From Paraburkholderia ferrariae NBRC 106233 (GTDB lineage: Bacteria; Pseudomonadota; Gammaproteobacteria; Burkholderiales; Burkholderiaceae): a stretch of 64,000 nt of DNA. The position numbers and the translations under genes are program-made. Shown here one piece after another: positions 52,452 to 61,660 of the stretch. The number at the start of each line of letters is the position of its first letter. Position 1 is the stretch's first letter. A model generated the notes under the pieces. The model did no database searches and was not told the origin of the DNA. It saw nothing but the letters and a program-made list of their open reading frames with translations. The stretch spans positions 1 to 64,000 of the forward strand of contig NZ_BAYB01000015.1 of the NCBI RefSeq assembly GCF_000685035.1, read 5' to 3'.

Positions 52452-53603
52452 TTAGAAGCGGTGACGGATACCAACCGTCACAGCAACCTGGTCTTGCGTC
52501 TTCGAAGCGGACGACAGACCGTTCAGGTATGCACCGATGTTGGCGTCGTTCGACGACGCGTGTTGCCAGTCGCCCTGGAGGTACACGTCCGTACGCTTCG
52601 AGAGCAGGTAGTCCGACTGCAGGGCCACCGTGTTGTAGTTCGGGTTCACGCCGCCGCCGAAGTTCGCGCGGGTGTACGTGTACATGCCAGCCAGGCTCAG
52701 GGCCGGGGTCAGAGCGTAGTGAACGTTGCCTTCAAAGTTCTGGAAGCGTGCGCTGTTGGCGCCGAAGCCGAGGCCGGCCTGCGTGCCCGATTGCGACGGC
52801 GAGATGCCGATTGCGTCGCTCAGGTTCGTCTGCGTGTACACGAAGCCAGCCGTTGCCGGGCCGAACGCGTAGCTCACGCCGCCGCCGAACGTGCGTTGAC
52901 GGCCTGCTGCGAACGTGTAGTCGCCAGCCTGCGCGCCCGAATCCGAGATCGCGCTCATCGACAGGTTGTTGACGTCGTTGTTGGCTTGCAGGTAGCCGGC
53001 AGCGAAGTTCAGGCCAGCGTAGTTATACGATGCGCCGAAGCTGTAAGCACGGTTGTTGGCGAACTGGGCGCTGTTCGAGAACGAGTACGTTGCGCCGAAC
53101 TTGAAGCCAGCGTAGTTCACGCTCGAGTACTTGATCGTGTTGTTGAAACGGACCGAGTTGTCGAGGTTGTCGTTGTCGTACGGGTGAGCAGCGATCGTGC
53201 CGCCGTATTGCGATCCGGTTGCCGACAGCGGTCCCAGGTAGTCGACCACGGAGTCGTACTGGCGGCCGAGCGTGACGGCGCCGTACTGGTCGCTTGCCAG
53301 ACCGACGAACGCCTGGCGGCCGAACATGCGGCCCTTCTGACCCAGCGAGCCGTTGTCGATGTTAAAGCCGTTTTCCAACGTGAAGATGGCCTTCAGACCG
53401 CCGCCGAGGTCTTCCGAACCGCGCAGGCCCCAACGGCTGCCGTTGACCGTGCCGCTCGTGGCTTGCCAGGCGCTGTGGCCGCCCTGGTTGTTCGTGTAGG
53501 TGATGCCGGCGTCGATCAGGCCGTACAGCGTAACGCTGCTTTGTGCGTGGGCTGCCGTTGCAAAAACGCCCGACAGGGCGGCGACCATGAGAGTCTTTTT
53601 CAT
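52452..53603 (-). CDS. Outer-membrane trimeric porin, Burkholderia (Gram-negative porin_4) type
   Basis: 383 residues from ATG 53603. A signal peptide (KKTLMVAALSGVFATAAHA) precedes the canonical start QSSVTLYGLIDAGITYTNNQ, loop features such as RWGLRGSEDLGGGLKAIFTL and the C-terminal Phe of VGIRHRF needed for Bam recognition. A 16-strand general-diffusion porin. The ~400 bp upstream hold its promoter region; a nearby small RNA could regulate it, which is only a guess. Confidence 0.95.
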   Translation of the reverse strand: MKKTLMVAALSGVFATAAHAQSSVTLYGLIDAGITYTNNQGGHSAWQATSGTVNGSRWGLRGSEDLGGGLKAIFTLENGFNIDNGSLGQKGRMFGRQAFVGLASDQYGAVTLGRQYDSVVDYLGPLSATGSQYGGTIAAHPYDNDNLDNSVRFNNTIKYSSVNYAGFKFGATYSFSNSAQFANNRAYSFGASYNYAGLNFAAGYLQANNDVNNLSMSAISDSGAQAGDYTFAAGRQRTFGGGVSYAFGPATAGFVYTQTNLSDAIGISPSQSGTQAGLGFGANSARFQNFEGNVHYALTPALSLAGMYTYTRANFGGGVNPNYNTVALQSDYLLSKRTDVYLQGDWQHASSNDANIGAYLNGLSSASKTQDQVAVTVGIRHRF

Positions 53604-54013
53604 CTTTGTAAACTCCGAGAACAGTATGGGTTTCGGGGAACCCAGGCTTGTGGAAACCGCCCACGCGAGAGGCAGCGAGAGGCAAAACACACGCGTGGTA
53701 CGCATTAATCCGACGAAGTCGGTTTCCGGACAGGCAGAGTGTAGAGAGAGTGCTCGGAATCGGCATATTCCGATTTTCGCAATAAAGTATTGCGCCATCG
53801 GAAATGATTTTTTAGATCCCGTTAAGCCTTACTGGCTGGGGCTTTACGCGATATTCGCGGGAGCGGGGGGAGGGGTGTCAACCGGGTAGCGTTGTGCGAT
53901 CGCTACAGCAATTGATTGCGGAAAGCGGAATAAACCAGGCCCAAAGCGATTGTTGCGATCCAGGTAACAGATGGTTGTGTTCCGTATGCTTAATACGCTG
54001 CACTGTCAGCCGC

Positions 54014-54019
54014 TATACT
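54014..54019 (+). promoter_or_regulatory. -10 element of the candidate small RNA
   Basis: TATACT, 6 nt before the proposed start at ~54026. The -35 region is poor (TAATAC at the expected distance), so an activator or extended promoter may be needed. Confidence 0.45.
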
Positions 54020-54025
54020 GAGATG

Positions 54026-54108
54026 GCTGCTTTTCGAAGCAGACTTTTTCGTTGACGAAAAAGATCTCCAAACCTTTGTCAGCGCGGCCCCAAGCCGCGC
54101 TTTTTTTT
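54026..54108 (+). ncRNA. Candidate three-hairpin small RNA
   Basis: A strong plus-strand terminator (GCGCGGC-CCCAA-GCCGCGC then T8, 54082-54108) has no plus-strand gene upstream. Before it lie hairpins CTGCTT-TTCG-AAGCAG (54027-54042) and CTTTTTCG-TTGA-CGAAAAAG (54044-54063), then a ~17-nt unpaired ATCTCCAAACCTTTGTC. TATACT precedes the start. The compact layout with T8 tail is like Hfq-binding sRNAs. GAGAT (54020-54024) could pair with ATCTC (54064-54068) if the start is earlier. No Rfam family was assigned. Confidence 0.6.
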
Positions 54109-54122
54109 GCCCTCGCGCGAAC

Positions 54123-54326
54123 CTACCTGGGTTGCTCCGTCAGCGGTTCAGTCTGCAGGCTCCAGTCTTCCATTACATAGTGGCGGGCGTCCATAGGGGA
54201 ACACAGCAGGTTATGCCAGTGATCCCCGTGCCACGGGCCATACGCATCGAATTCACCCGACACGCGCGGCGCCGCACCTTCCATCTGCACAAGCCACTTC
54301 AATCCTTGTCGCAGGATCGTCAGCAT
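54123..54326 (-). CDS. Hypothetical 67-residue protein
   Basis: From ATG 54326 with GGGAGGTC 5 nt upstream. Trp/His-rich middle (DAYGPWHGDHWHNLLCSPMD). No family recognised; no signal peptide or membrane span. Good ribosome site and non-shadow composition support it. It converges on the candidate small RNA. Confidence 0.6.
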   Translation of the reverse strand: MLTILRQGLKWLVQMEGAAPRVSGEFDAYGPWHGDHWHNLLCSPMDARHYVMEDWSLQTEPLTEQPR

Positions 54327-54579
54327 GATGACCTCCCAAAGCGCGCCAACAATATTGATATTGGTTTGAATGCTTTACTTGAACAACCGGGAAAAACACT
54401 TACGTTTGATACGTATTGTTACATTTCGGGAAAACTTTCTCTGACGGAATTTCCCTGGAAATGAATCGGGTAAAAATGACGCAGCATGAAGTCATTCTCC
54501 TGTTGCGCATTTTTTTGAACGGATTTTGATGCACACTGGTTTTATCGCGAGAATGGGAAAGCTGCTATAAAAAATTCGC

Positions 54580-54739
54580 TTGACTGGCGATTGGCGTTCC
54601 CCGTATAACGGCAATGCTGATTTTCCTGTCGAGCGCAATACCCAGGCAGTGGGATGAGATTGTGATGAAGCGGGGATCGGTTGGCTTTCGGCGTCAGGGT
54701 TAATGCCCGCGTCATCAAAATTTCGAGGGAAACTGAAAC
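54580..54739 (+). promoter_or_regulatory. cspA promoter and leader
   Basis: TTGACT (54580-54585) and TATAAC (54604-54609) with an 18-bp spacer give a start near 54616 and a leader of ~124 nt before cspA. Long leaders are usual for cold-shock genes, where RNA structure controls translation. The rest of 54327-54579 shows no gene. Confidence 0.55.
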
Positions 54740-54943
54740 ATGGAAACCGGTATCGTTAAATGGTTCAACGATGCGAAGGGCTTTGGTTTTATCACGTCTG
54801 ACGCTGGCGGCGACGATCTGTTCGCCCACTTCTCGGAGATCCGCGCAGACGGCTTCAAGTCGCTGAAAGAGAACCAGCGCGTCTCGTTCGAGGTGAAGAT
54901 TGGCCCGAAGGGCAAGCAGGCCGCAAACATCCAGCCGCTGTAA
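54740..54943 (+). CDS. cspA: Cold-shock protein CspA family
   Basis: 67 residues. [20 protein letters not shown] carries RNP1 (KGFGFI), and [10 protein letters not shown] carries RNP2-type residues. Binds single-stranded RNA/DNA and melts RNA structure. Preceded by a ~124-nt leader and followed by a terminator, so it is monocistronic. Confidence 0.96.
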   Translation: METGIVKWFNDAKGFGFITSDAGGDDLFAHFSEIRADGFKSLKENQRVSFEVKIGPKGKQAANIQPL

Positions 54944-54987
54944 TGCGGCGTGCGCGGGCGCCATGGCGCCTGAGCCGCGATGACAAG

Positions 54988-55014
54988 AGCCCTGATGATT
55001 ACCAGGGCTTTTTT
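54988..55014 (+). terminator. cspA terminator
   Basis: AGCCCTG (54988-54994) and CAGGGCT (55003-55009) with an 8-nt loop and a T-run. Confidence 0.88.
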
Positions 55015-55211
55015 ATTCTGAAGAATTAAAATAGCGCGGCGAGTAATAAGCGGACTGAATTTTTTTCGCAATTGGGGTAAAGACGGATGCGATGGCGCCG
55101 GATGCGCTATTGAAAAGGCTTATGCTTCGCCGCGCGAGCAGGGTGGGCAGAGGGCGCCCGAACAAGGCATACTTGGCGCGTTTTCTCTCATTTTTGTCTT
55201 TCTGCTTCACC

Positions 55212-56369
55212 ATGTCCGACATTCCCTTGAGTCCCGGCGAGTTGCCGGGCGATCTTCCGCTCGTTTTCGTGGATCTCGAAACAACAGGCGGCTCGGTGGG
55301 CGAGCATCGTATTACCGAGGTGGGGGTCGTTGAAGTCGTGCAGGGCCGGGTGTCGCGGTGGAGCACACTCGTCGACCCGCGCCAGGCTATCCCGCCCTTT
55401 ATTCAGCAGCTCACGGGCATCACGAATCAGATGGTGCAGGGCGCGCCGACCTTCGACGATATCGCCCCCTCGCTCCTCGAGCGGCTGGAGGGCAAGCTCT
55501 TCGTCGCCCACAACGCGGCCTTCGATCGGGGGTTTCTGCGCGCGGAGTTCGAGCGCGCCGGTTTCTCCTTCAATCCCGACGTCCTGTGCACCGTGCGGCT
55601 TTCGCGGGCTCTCTTTCCCGGCGAAAAGCGCCATGGGCTCGATGCGCTCGTCGAGCGCCATGAACTCGTGCCGTCGGACCGCCACCGCGCGCTTGCCGAT
55701 GCCGATCTGATCTGGCAGTTCTGGCAGCGTCTGCCGTCGCTGGTGCTCAGGGAAACGCTCGATGCGCAGATCGAACGCCTTACGCGGCGCCATCGGCTGG
55801 CGGGCGAGATCACCGACGATCTGATCGACAGCGCGCCGGCCGGGCACGGCGTCTATGCCTTCTATGGCGAAAACGATGTGCCGCTTTATGTCGGGCGCAG
55901 CGTGCGGGTGCGCCAGCGGGTGCGCGCTCACCTTTCGGGGGAGCGGCGCTCCTCGCGCGAGCAGCGCATGGCGCAGCAGGTGCGGCGCGTCGAATGGCGT
56001 GCGACGGGCGGCGAGTTTGGTGCCTTGCTCGTCGAGGCGCAGTGGATTGCCACGCTGAAGCCCGCTTTCAATCGCGTTCCGCGCACGACGAAACGCGATC
56101 CCCAGACGGCACCCTGGCCGTTCGAAGGCGCCGTGCTGATAGAGGAGCGCGACGCGGCGGCCGACGCGGCCGTGCTGCATCTGATCGACCGCTGGTGCTA
56201 TCTGGGCGCCGTGGCGAGCGCGGCCGAGGCCGCCGCGCTTGTGCTCTCGGCCGGCGAGCCGCCGTTCGAGCTGGCGACGTGGCGGATTTTGCAGAACCGC
56301 CTGGAGCACGGGTTGAACGTGCAGGCGCTGTCGTCAGCGGGAGCACGCAGCGTCGCGACCGCTGCCTGA
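55212..56369 (+). CDS. DnaQ-like 3'-5' exonuclease fused to GIY-YIG nuclease
   Basis: 385 residues from ATG 55212 (MSDIPLSPGELPGDLPLVFV). Residues ~15-180 are a DEDDh exonuclease: VFVDLETTGG, AHNAAFDRGF and DRHRALADADLIW. Residues ~215-300 are a GIY-YIG domain (GHGVYAFYGENDVPLYVGRS). This is the epsilon/UvrC-type combination related to Cho nucleases, likely acting in DNA repair: incision plus trimming. Stands alone after cspA. Confidence 0.9.
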   Translation: MSDIPLSPGELPGDLPLVFVDLETTGGSVGEHRITEVGVVEVVQGRVSRWSTLVDPRQAIPPFIQQLTGITNQMVQGAPTFDDIAPSLLERLEGKLFVAHNAAFDRGFLRAEFERAGFSFNPDVLCTVRLSRALFPGEKRHGLDALVERHELVPSDRHRALADADLIWQFWQRLPSLVLRETLDAQIERLTRRHRLAGEITDDLIDSAPAGHGVYAFYGENDVPLYVGRSVRVRQRVRAHLSGERRSSREQRMAQQVRRVEWRATGGEFGALLVEAQWIATLKPAFNRVPRTTKRDPQTAPWPFEGAVLIEERDAAADAAVLHLIDRWCYLGAVASAAEAAALVLSAGEPPFELATWRILQNRLEHGLNVQALSSAGARSVATAA

Positions 56370-56408
56370 AGGGCGATTCCCGCAGCGCAATTTTCAGCGT
56401 TCAGGCGC

Positions 56409-56999
56409 TCACGCCGTGCCGCCGGGGCCACCGTCCTCGCAGATGTGACCCAGCGCCCGGTTCAGCGCTTCCCCACGCGCGGAGTCGTAGCGCGTGAGTT
56501 GCTTCCAGTTGGCCAATGAGCGTGCGAGGCGCGCCGGACAATCATCCGAAGCGCGCAGCGGCTGGACCTGTGCCAAAGCACCGATCAACTGTCCGGTGAG
56601 GCGATCGAGCTGCGGGCGCATGACGGTGGCCAGATCCGGCGCATCGCCGGTTGGGGCCTGGGACGTGCGCCACGACTCGAACAGCGCCTTCTGCACCTGG
56701 GTGCTCGCATCGATCTGATCGCGGAAAAAGGCGTGGGCAAAGGCCGGATCGACGCCGGCTGTGGACGCGCGTTTCTGGACATCGGCGAGGAGTGCGTCTT
56801 CGCGCGGCGTATCGGTAATGGGCTTGTGATGCTCCCATTTCCAGTGTGCGACCGGTTCAGCAAGCGAAAGGCGTTGCGAGACGAGGGCGATCAGATTGGT
56901 GAGCGCCGTGTCGTCGCCATCGGCGTGAGCCGGTGCAAAGGGCAGGGCGAGCAGCAGAGCGGCAGCGCAGCGCGCGCTTGCGCGGACGAGAGCATTCAT
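56409..56999 (-). CDS. Secreted gamma-class chorismate mutase
   Basis: 196 residues from ATG 56999. A signal peptide (RASARCAAALLLALPFAPAHA) is followed by an all-helical AroQ-type domain: LIALVSQRLSLAEPVAHWKW, DALLADVQKRASTAGVDPAF and FFRDQIDASTQVQKALFESW. The periplasmic enzyme converts chorismate to prephenate outside the cytosolic pathway; its role in bacteria such as Pseudomonas, Burkholderia and Mycobacterium is unclear. Cys pair near the C-terminus may form a disulfide. The ~310 bp upstream hold no gene. Confidence 0.88.
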   Translation of the reverse strand: MNALVRASARCAAALLLALPFAPAHADGDDTALTNLIALVSQRLSLAEPVAHWKWEHHKPITDTPREDALLADVQKRASTAGVDPAFAHAFFRDQIDASTQVQKALFESWRTSQAPTGDAPDLATVMRPQLDRLTGQLIGALAQVQPLRASDDCPARLARSLANWKQLTRYDSARGEALNRALGHICEDGGPGGTA

Positions 57000-57311
57000 G
57001 TGTGTGGGAAAGGCGAAAGGGGCCGGCAGGCGAGGATCGCAGACCGTGGTCGCAAAAAAGCGAAGGATAGCGGGTATCCGCGCTGGGGATTTGCTCGAAC
57101 GCAACCGGTTGGCCGAGATTGCCTCGGTGCGCGACGGCCTGGGTTGCTGCGAGCCGTTCATGCGGCGCATTCATCAAGCCGTGTGTCCGGGCCTCTCGCC
57201 GGGCATTCAACCGCTGTGCTGCTGCTGAAGCGGCGCATTTTGGCGGGCACACGCCAAGTGGGCGAGTCGCTCAGACAACCCGCCCATCGTCGCGCGTGTG
57301 CGCGTTCCCCG

Positions 57312-57461
57312 TTACTTCTGCTCGTGGGCCTTACGTTGCTCGTCGAGAAATGCGCGCACGTGGGCGGGCAGTTCATCTCCGAGGAACTCGACGGCCACCG
57401 GTTCCGGATCCGGGCTGAAGACTTTGTCCGGGGTCGGAATTCTTGGCGGTTTGGCGTCCAT
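57312..57461 (-). CDS. Small conserved hypothetical protein
   Basis: 49 residues from ATG 57461 with AGGAGA 7 nt upstream. Acidic and Pro-rich (RIPTPDKVFSPDPEPVAVEF) ending in a helical HVRAFLDEQRKAHEQ. No family known to me; no signal or membrane span. Confidence 0.6.
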   Translation of the reverse strand: MDAKPPRIPTPDKVFSPDPEPVAVEFLGDELPAHVRAFLDEQRKAHEQK

Positions 57462-58036
57462 GATCTTTCTCCTGTGTAAGCCGATTATCCGACTTGGCCC
57501 TTCAAATGCGCTAGCCTCGATCACGGTAACAGTGCTTTTCGAATGCGCGTGTTGCTTTAATCGCACAACGTCACATCTTAATAACTGGGGCGGAATATAA
57601 TTTCCCGGATCGCTGTCATTCCTCGATCCAGCCCGCCGACCGTCGCTAGTTCCACTGCCGGTTTCTGACGGTGCCGCGTTAGACGTTCCTCACGCCCTCC
57701 CTGCGCCTCAGCAAGCCTTCCCAGCACTACCCAGGACCACCCAGCACCACCCAGCCTGCACACAACCGCGAACGGCTTCCGTTCGGGCAACACGCGTGCG
57801 CGCTGCCTGGGAAGCCGCCATACCGACTCAACGCGGGATTATCCGCGGCGGTTGACGCCGGAATTACAGATTTTCTTTAAACTCTGTAAAAGATCGTTAC
57901 AGTTCCTTCGTCCGATTAATTCGATAGCGAACGTCATTGGACGGCGATTAATTGTGCAACGCACATAAAAGAGACCGGCCGCGTGCGCGATTGTTCCCGC
58001 CGCCGCGCACCGCGGCCGCCGCCGGTCGCGCTGCGT
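57462..58036. other. Intergenic region with 10-bp tandem repeat
   Basis: ~575 bp without a supported gene. A four-unit 10-bp tandem repeat lies at 57721-57760 (CCAGCACTAC, CCAGGACCAC, CCAGCACCAC, CCAGCCTGCA). Open frames here are low-complexity and lack ribosome sites. The left part should contain the promoter of the 49-residue gene; no terminator was clear after the reductase gene. Confidence 0.4.
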
Positions 58037-59158
58037 TCAGGCCCCGGTGGGGGCCGGAACATGCTGGGCGAGCCCGTGATTGGCTGGCCGTGCCGCCACA
58101 TCCACCTGGCCGTGAATGCGCGCCTGATGGCCGTCCGCGAACATGTAATAGGGGAACGGATGAGCGGGCTCGGATGCCGCATCGAGTCGCTCGGCGAGTT
58201 CTGGCGCCAACGTGAAGTCGAGCGCCCCCAGCGACTCCTGCAACTGAGCCTTCTTCGTCGCCCCCACGATGATGCTTGCCACGCCGCGTTTCTGATATAG
58301 CCAGTTGAGCGCGACCTGCGCCATCGGCCGGTTCGCTTCGCGAGCGACGGCCTCCAGTTCCGCGACGATCGCGAAGTTGCGGTCCGTGAGCTTGTCGAAG
58401 CCCGGAGGCGGCTTGGCGCCGACGGTCTGCAGGCGTCCTTCGGCGGAGGCGCCCGTTGCGCCACGCGCGCTCTGCGAGGGACGGTATTTACCGGACAGCA
58501 CCCCCATCCCGAGCGGGCTCCACGGCACGAGACCCATGCCGAGACTCGTGGCCAGATCGGCGAATTCGTGCTCGGCGTTGCGCTCGATCATCGAATATTC
58601 GAGTTGCATCGCCGCGACCGGCTCGAAGCCGCGCCAGTCCGCGAGCGTTTGCGCGCGGCCCGCGTACCAGGCGGGCACGTCGGAGAGACCCACGTAGCGG
58701 ATCTTGCCCGCGCGCACGGCGTCGTCCATTGCGCGCATGACCTCGTCGGCGGGCGTCATGCGGTCCCACGTGTGCAGGTAGTAGAGGTCGATATAGTCGG
58801 TGCCGAGGCGCTTGAGCGAGCCTTCGAGCGCGCGCAGCAGGTTCTTGCGGTGATTGCCGCCCGCGTTGGGGTTCCCCGGCTGCGCGTTGTAGGAGTACTT
58901 CGTGGCGATCACGAGCCGGTCTCGCAGGCCGCGCTCCGCCGTGAACCGGCCCACCCACTGCTCGCTCGTGCCTTCCGTGTACAGATCGGCGGTATCGATG
59001 AAGTTGCCGCCCGCATCCACATAGAGATCGAAGAGTTCGCGCGCCGCCGCTTCGTCCGTGCCCCAGCCCCATTCGGTGCCGAACGTCATCGTGCCGAGCG
59101 AGATGGGGCTGACGCGCAGGCCGGAGCGGCCGAGCAGGGTGTAGGTATCGAGCTTCAT
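58037..59158 (-). CDS. Aldo/keto reductase
   Basis: 373 residues from ATG 59158 with AAGGAGG upstream. The AKR tetrad is visible: Asp and Tyr in IDTADLYTEGTSE, Lys in ATKYSYNAQ and His in YLHTWDRMTP. Binds NADPH and reduces aldehydes or ketones; substrate unknown. Divergent from a LysR gene with a palindrome between them, so it is the probable target. Confidence 0.92.
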   Translation of the reverse strand: MKLDTYTLLGRSGLRVSPISLGTMTFGTEWGWGTDEAAARELFDLYVDAGGNFIDTADLYTEGTSEQWVGRFTAERGLRDRLVIATKYSYNAQPGNPNAGGNHRKNLLRALEGSLKRLGTDYIDLYYLHTWDRMTPADEVMRAMDDAVRAGKIRYVGLSDVPAWYAGRAQTLADWRGFEPVAAMQLEYSMIERNAEHEFADLATSLGMGLVPWSPLGMGVLSGKYRPSQSARGATGASAEGRLQTVGAKPPPGFDKLTDRNFAIVAELEAVAREANRPMAQVALNWLYQKRGVASIIVGATKKAQLQESLGALDFTLAPELAERLDAASEPAHPFPYYMFADGHQARIHGQVDVAARPANHGLAQHVPAPTGA

Positions 59159-59245
59159 GATTGCCTCCTTGGGAGTGGAGTGGTGAGCACGGCCTTATCT
59201 TGCGCTTGTCCTTTTTGTGGAAAAATCGGGTTCAATTGAAAGGAC

Positions 59246-59264
59246 TGTGAAGCTGTACTTCACA
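59246..59264. promoter_or_regulatory. LysR-type operator between AKR and LysR genes
   Basis: TGTGAAG-CTGTA-CTTCACA, perfect 7-bp arms and a 5-bp centre, 12 nt before the LysR start. It contains a T-N11-A arrangement typical of LysR-type regulators. Confidence 0.65.
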
Positions 59265-59275
59265 ATGGAGGCAAG

Positions 59276-60220
59276 ATGGAGCCGCAGTTCGCCACGACAC
59301 CCGGCGCATCCGCACTGTCCGGGCGCCTGCCCGCGCTGCTGGCGGTCGCCGCCGTTGCGCGGCATGGCAGTTTCACGCGTGCCGCGTCCGCATCGGGCAT
59401 CTCGACCTCGGCGCTTTCGCAAACCGTGCGCGCGCTCGAAGTCCAGATCGGCGTGCGGCTCTTCAATCGCACGACACGTCGCGTCGCCCTGACGGAGGCG
59501 GGCCAGCAGTTTCTGGCGCGCGTCCAGCCGGCGCTGGCCGAACTCGAAGCCGCATTCGACGCGCTCGACGCTTCGCGCGATCAGCCCGCCGGCACGCTGC
59601 GCATCAACCTGCCGCGCGTGGCGAGCGAGATGCTGGTGCTGCCGCATCTCGCTGAGTTCATGGCGCGCTATCCGCAGATCCGGCTCGAACTCGCGCTCGA
59701 CGATGGCTTTTCCGACCTGGTGGGCGAGGGGTTCGACGCGGGGATCCGGCTAGGCGAGTCACTTGCGCCGGGGATGGTTGCGGTGCCGATCGGCGGCCCG
59801 ATCCACATTGTCGTGGTGGGATCGCCCGCGTATTTCGGCCGCCACGCGCCGCCCGCGACTCCCGACGATCTCGCGCGGCACGATTGCCTGCATTACCGCT
59901 TCGCGACGGGGGGGGTATATCGCTGGGAGTTCGCGCAGCCCGAAGCGCCGCGGCACGTTTTCGACGTGCTTACGCAGGGGCGCTTCGTGACCAACGATCT
60001 GCGTACGATGGTTCGGGCGGCCGAGGAGGGCGTTGGCCTGCTGCACGTAATCGAGGATTTCGTGCGCGCGCAACTCCAGGATGGGCGGCTGTTGCCGGTG
60101 CTCGACGCCTGGTGTCCGTCGTTTCCCGGCTTTTATCTCTATACGGCGGGGCGCACGCAATTGCCGCCGAAGCTGCGCGTGTTCATCGACTTTCTGCGGG
60201 AGAAACGGGAGGGGGCGTAG
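59276..60220 (+). CDS. LysR-family transcriptional regulator
   Basis: 314 residues. N-terminal HTH (VAAVARHGSFTRAASASGIS, then SALSQTVRALEVQIGVRLFN) and a type 2 periplasmic-binding-like effector domain (~95-300). It probably controls the divergent aldo/keto reductase through the palindrome in the shared promoter. The closest relatives are of the CrgA/DsdC-like group by general look; the effector is unknown. Confidence 0.92.
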   Translation: MEPQFATTPGASALSGRLPALLAVAAVARHGSFTRAASASGISTSALSQTVRALEVQIGVRLFNRTTRRVALTEAGQQFLARVQPALAELEAAFDALDASRDQPAGTLRINLPRVASEMLVLPHLAEFMARYPQIRLELALDDGFSDLVGEGFDAGIRLGESLAPGMVAVPIGGPIHIVVVGSPAYFGRHAPPATPDDLARHDCLHYRFATGGVYRWEFAQPEAPRHVFDVLTQGRFVTNDLRTMVRAAEEGVGLLHVIEDFVRAQLQDGRLLPVLDAWCPSFPGFYLYTAGRTQLPPKLRVFIDFLREKREGA

Positions 60221-60315
60221 GGGTTACGCGAGCGTGCCGTACGTTCCGTAGCTCATCGCTGCGCGTCATCTGGAATGGGTTTGGCCTCGGGAGTGCGGAC
60301 ATGTCCGACCCGCAA

Positions 60316-60347
60316 AGCAAAAAGCCCAGTCCGAAGACTGGGCTTTC
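60316..60347 (-). terminator. Terminator of tRNA-Thr
   Basis: AAAGCCCAGTC and GACTGGGCTTT around a TTCG loop; on the minus strand it is followed by T-rich sequence. It lies 13 nt past the tRNA 3' end. Confidence 0.8.
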
Positions 60348-60359
60348 GCTTGAAACCAG

Positions 60360-60435
60360 TGGTGCCGGAAAGAGGAATCGAACCCCCGACCTTCGCATTA
60401 CGAATGCGCTGCTCTACCGTCTGAGCTATTCCGGC
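60360..60435 (-). tRNA. tRNA-Thr(CGU)
   Basis: 76 nt. Acceptor GCCGGAA, D-arm TAGCTCAGACGGTAGAGC, anticodon loop TTCGTAA (anticodon CGT), T-arm GGTTCGATTCC and an encoded CCA. Confidence 0.95.
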
Positions 60436-60497
60436 ATCAGAGAAGGAAGATTATAGGAAGTATTCACGGGGTCCGCAAGTCCTCCTCCCGTCTTTTT

Positions 60498-61514
<1,017 letters not shown>

Positions 61515-61660
61515 TGCAGGACTCCGGGTAGGCTTGGGAATAGCGCAATTCTACCCGCTCGACCTGGCGCGGCCCGGGGCCGGCCGTGCAAAAAAGAAAA
61601 TCCGGTGCCGCGCCGGTCGGGGCGCGGCACCGTTCCTGCCAGCGCGCTTTTTGCTACCTT

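Noticed and set aside
57578-57793. 71-residue minus-strand frame covering the 10-bp repeat
   Set aside because: Its composition comes from the repeat; no ribosome site and no family.
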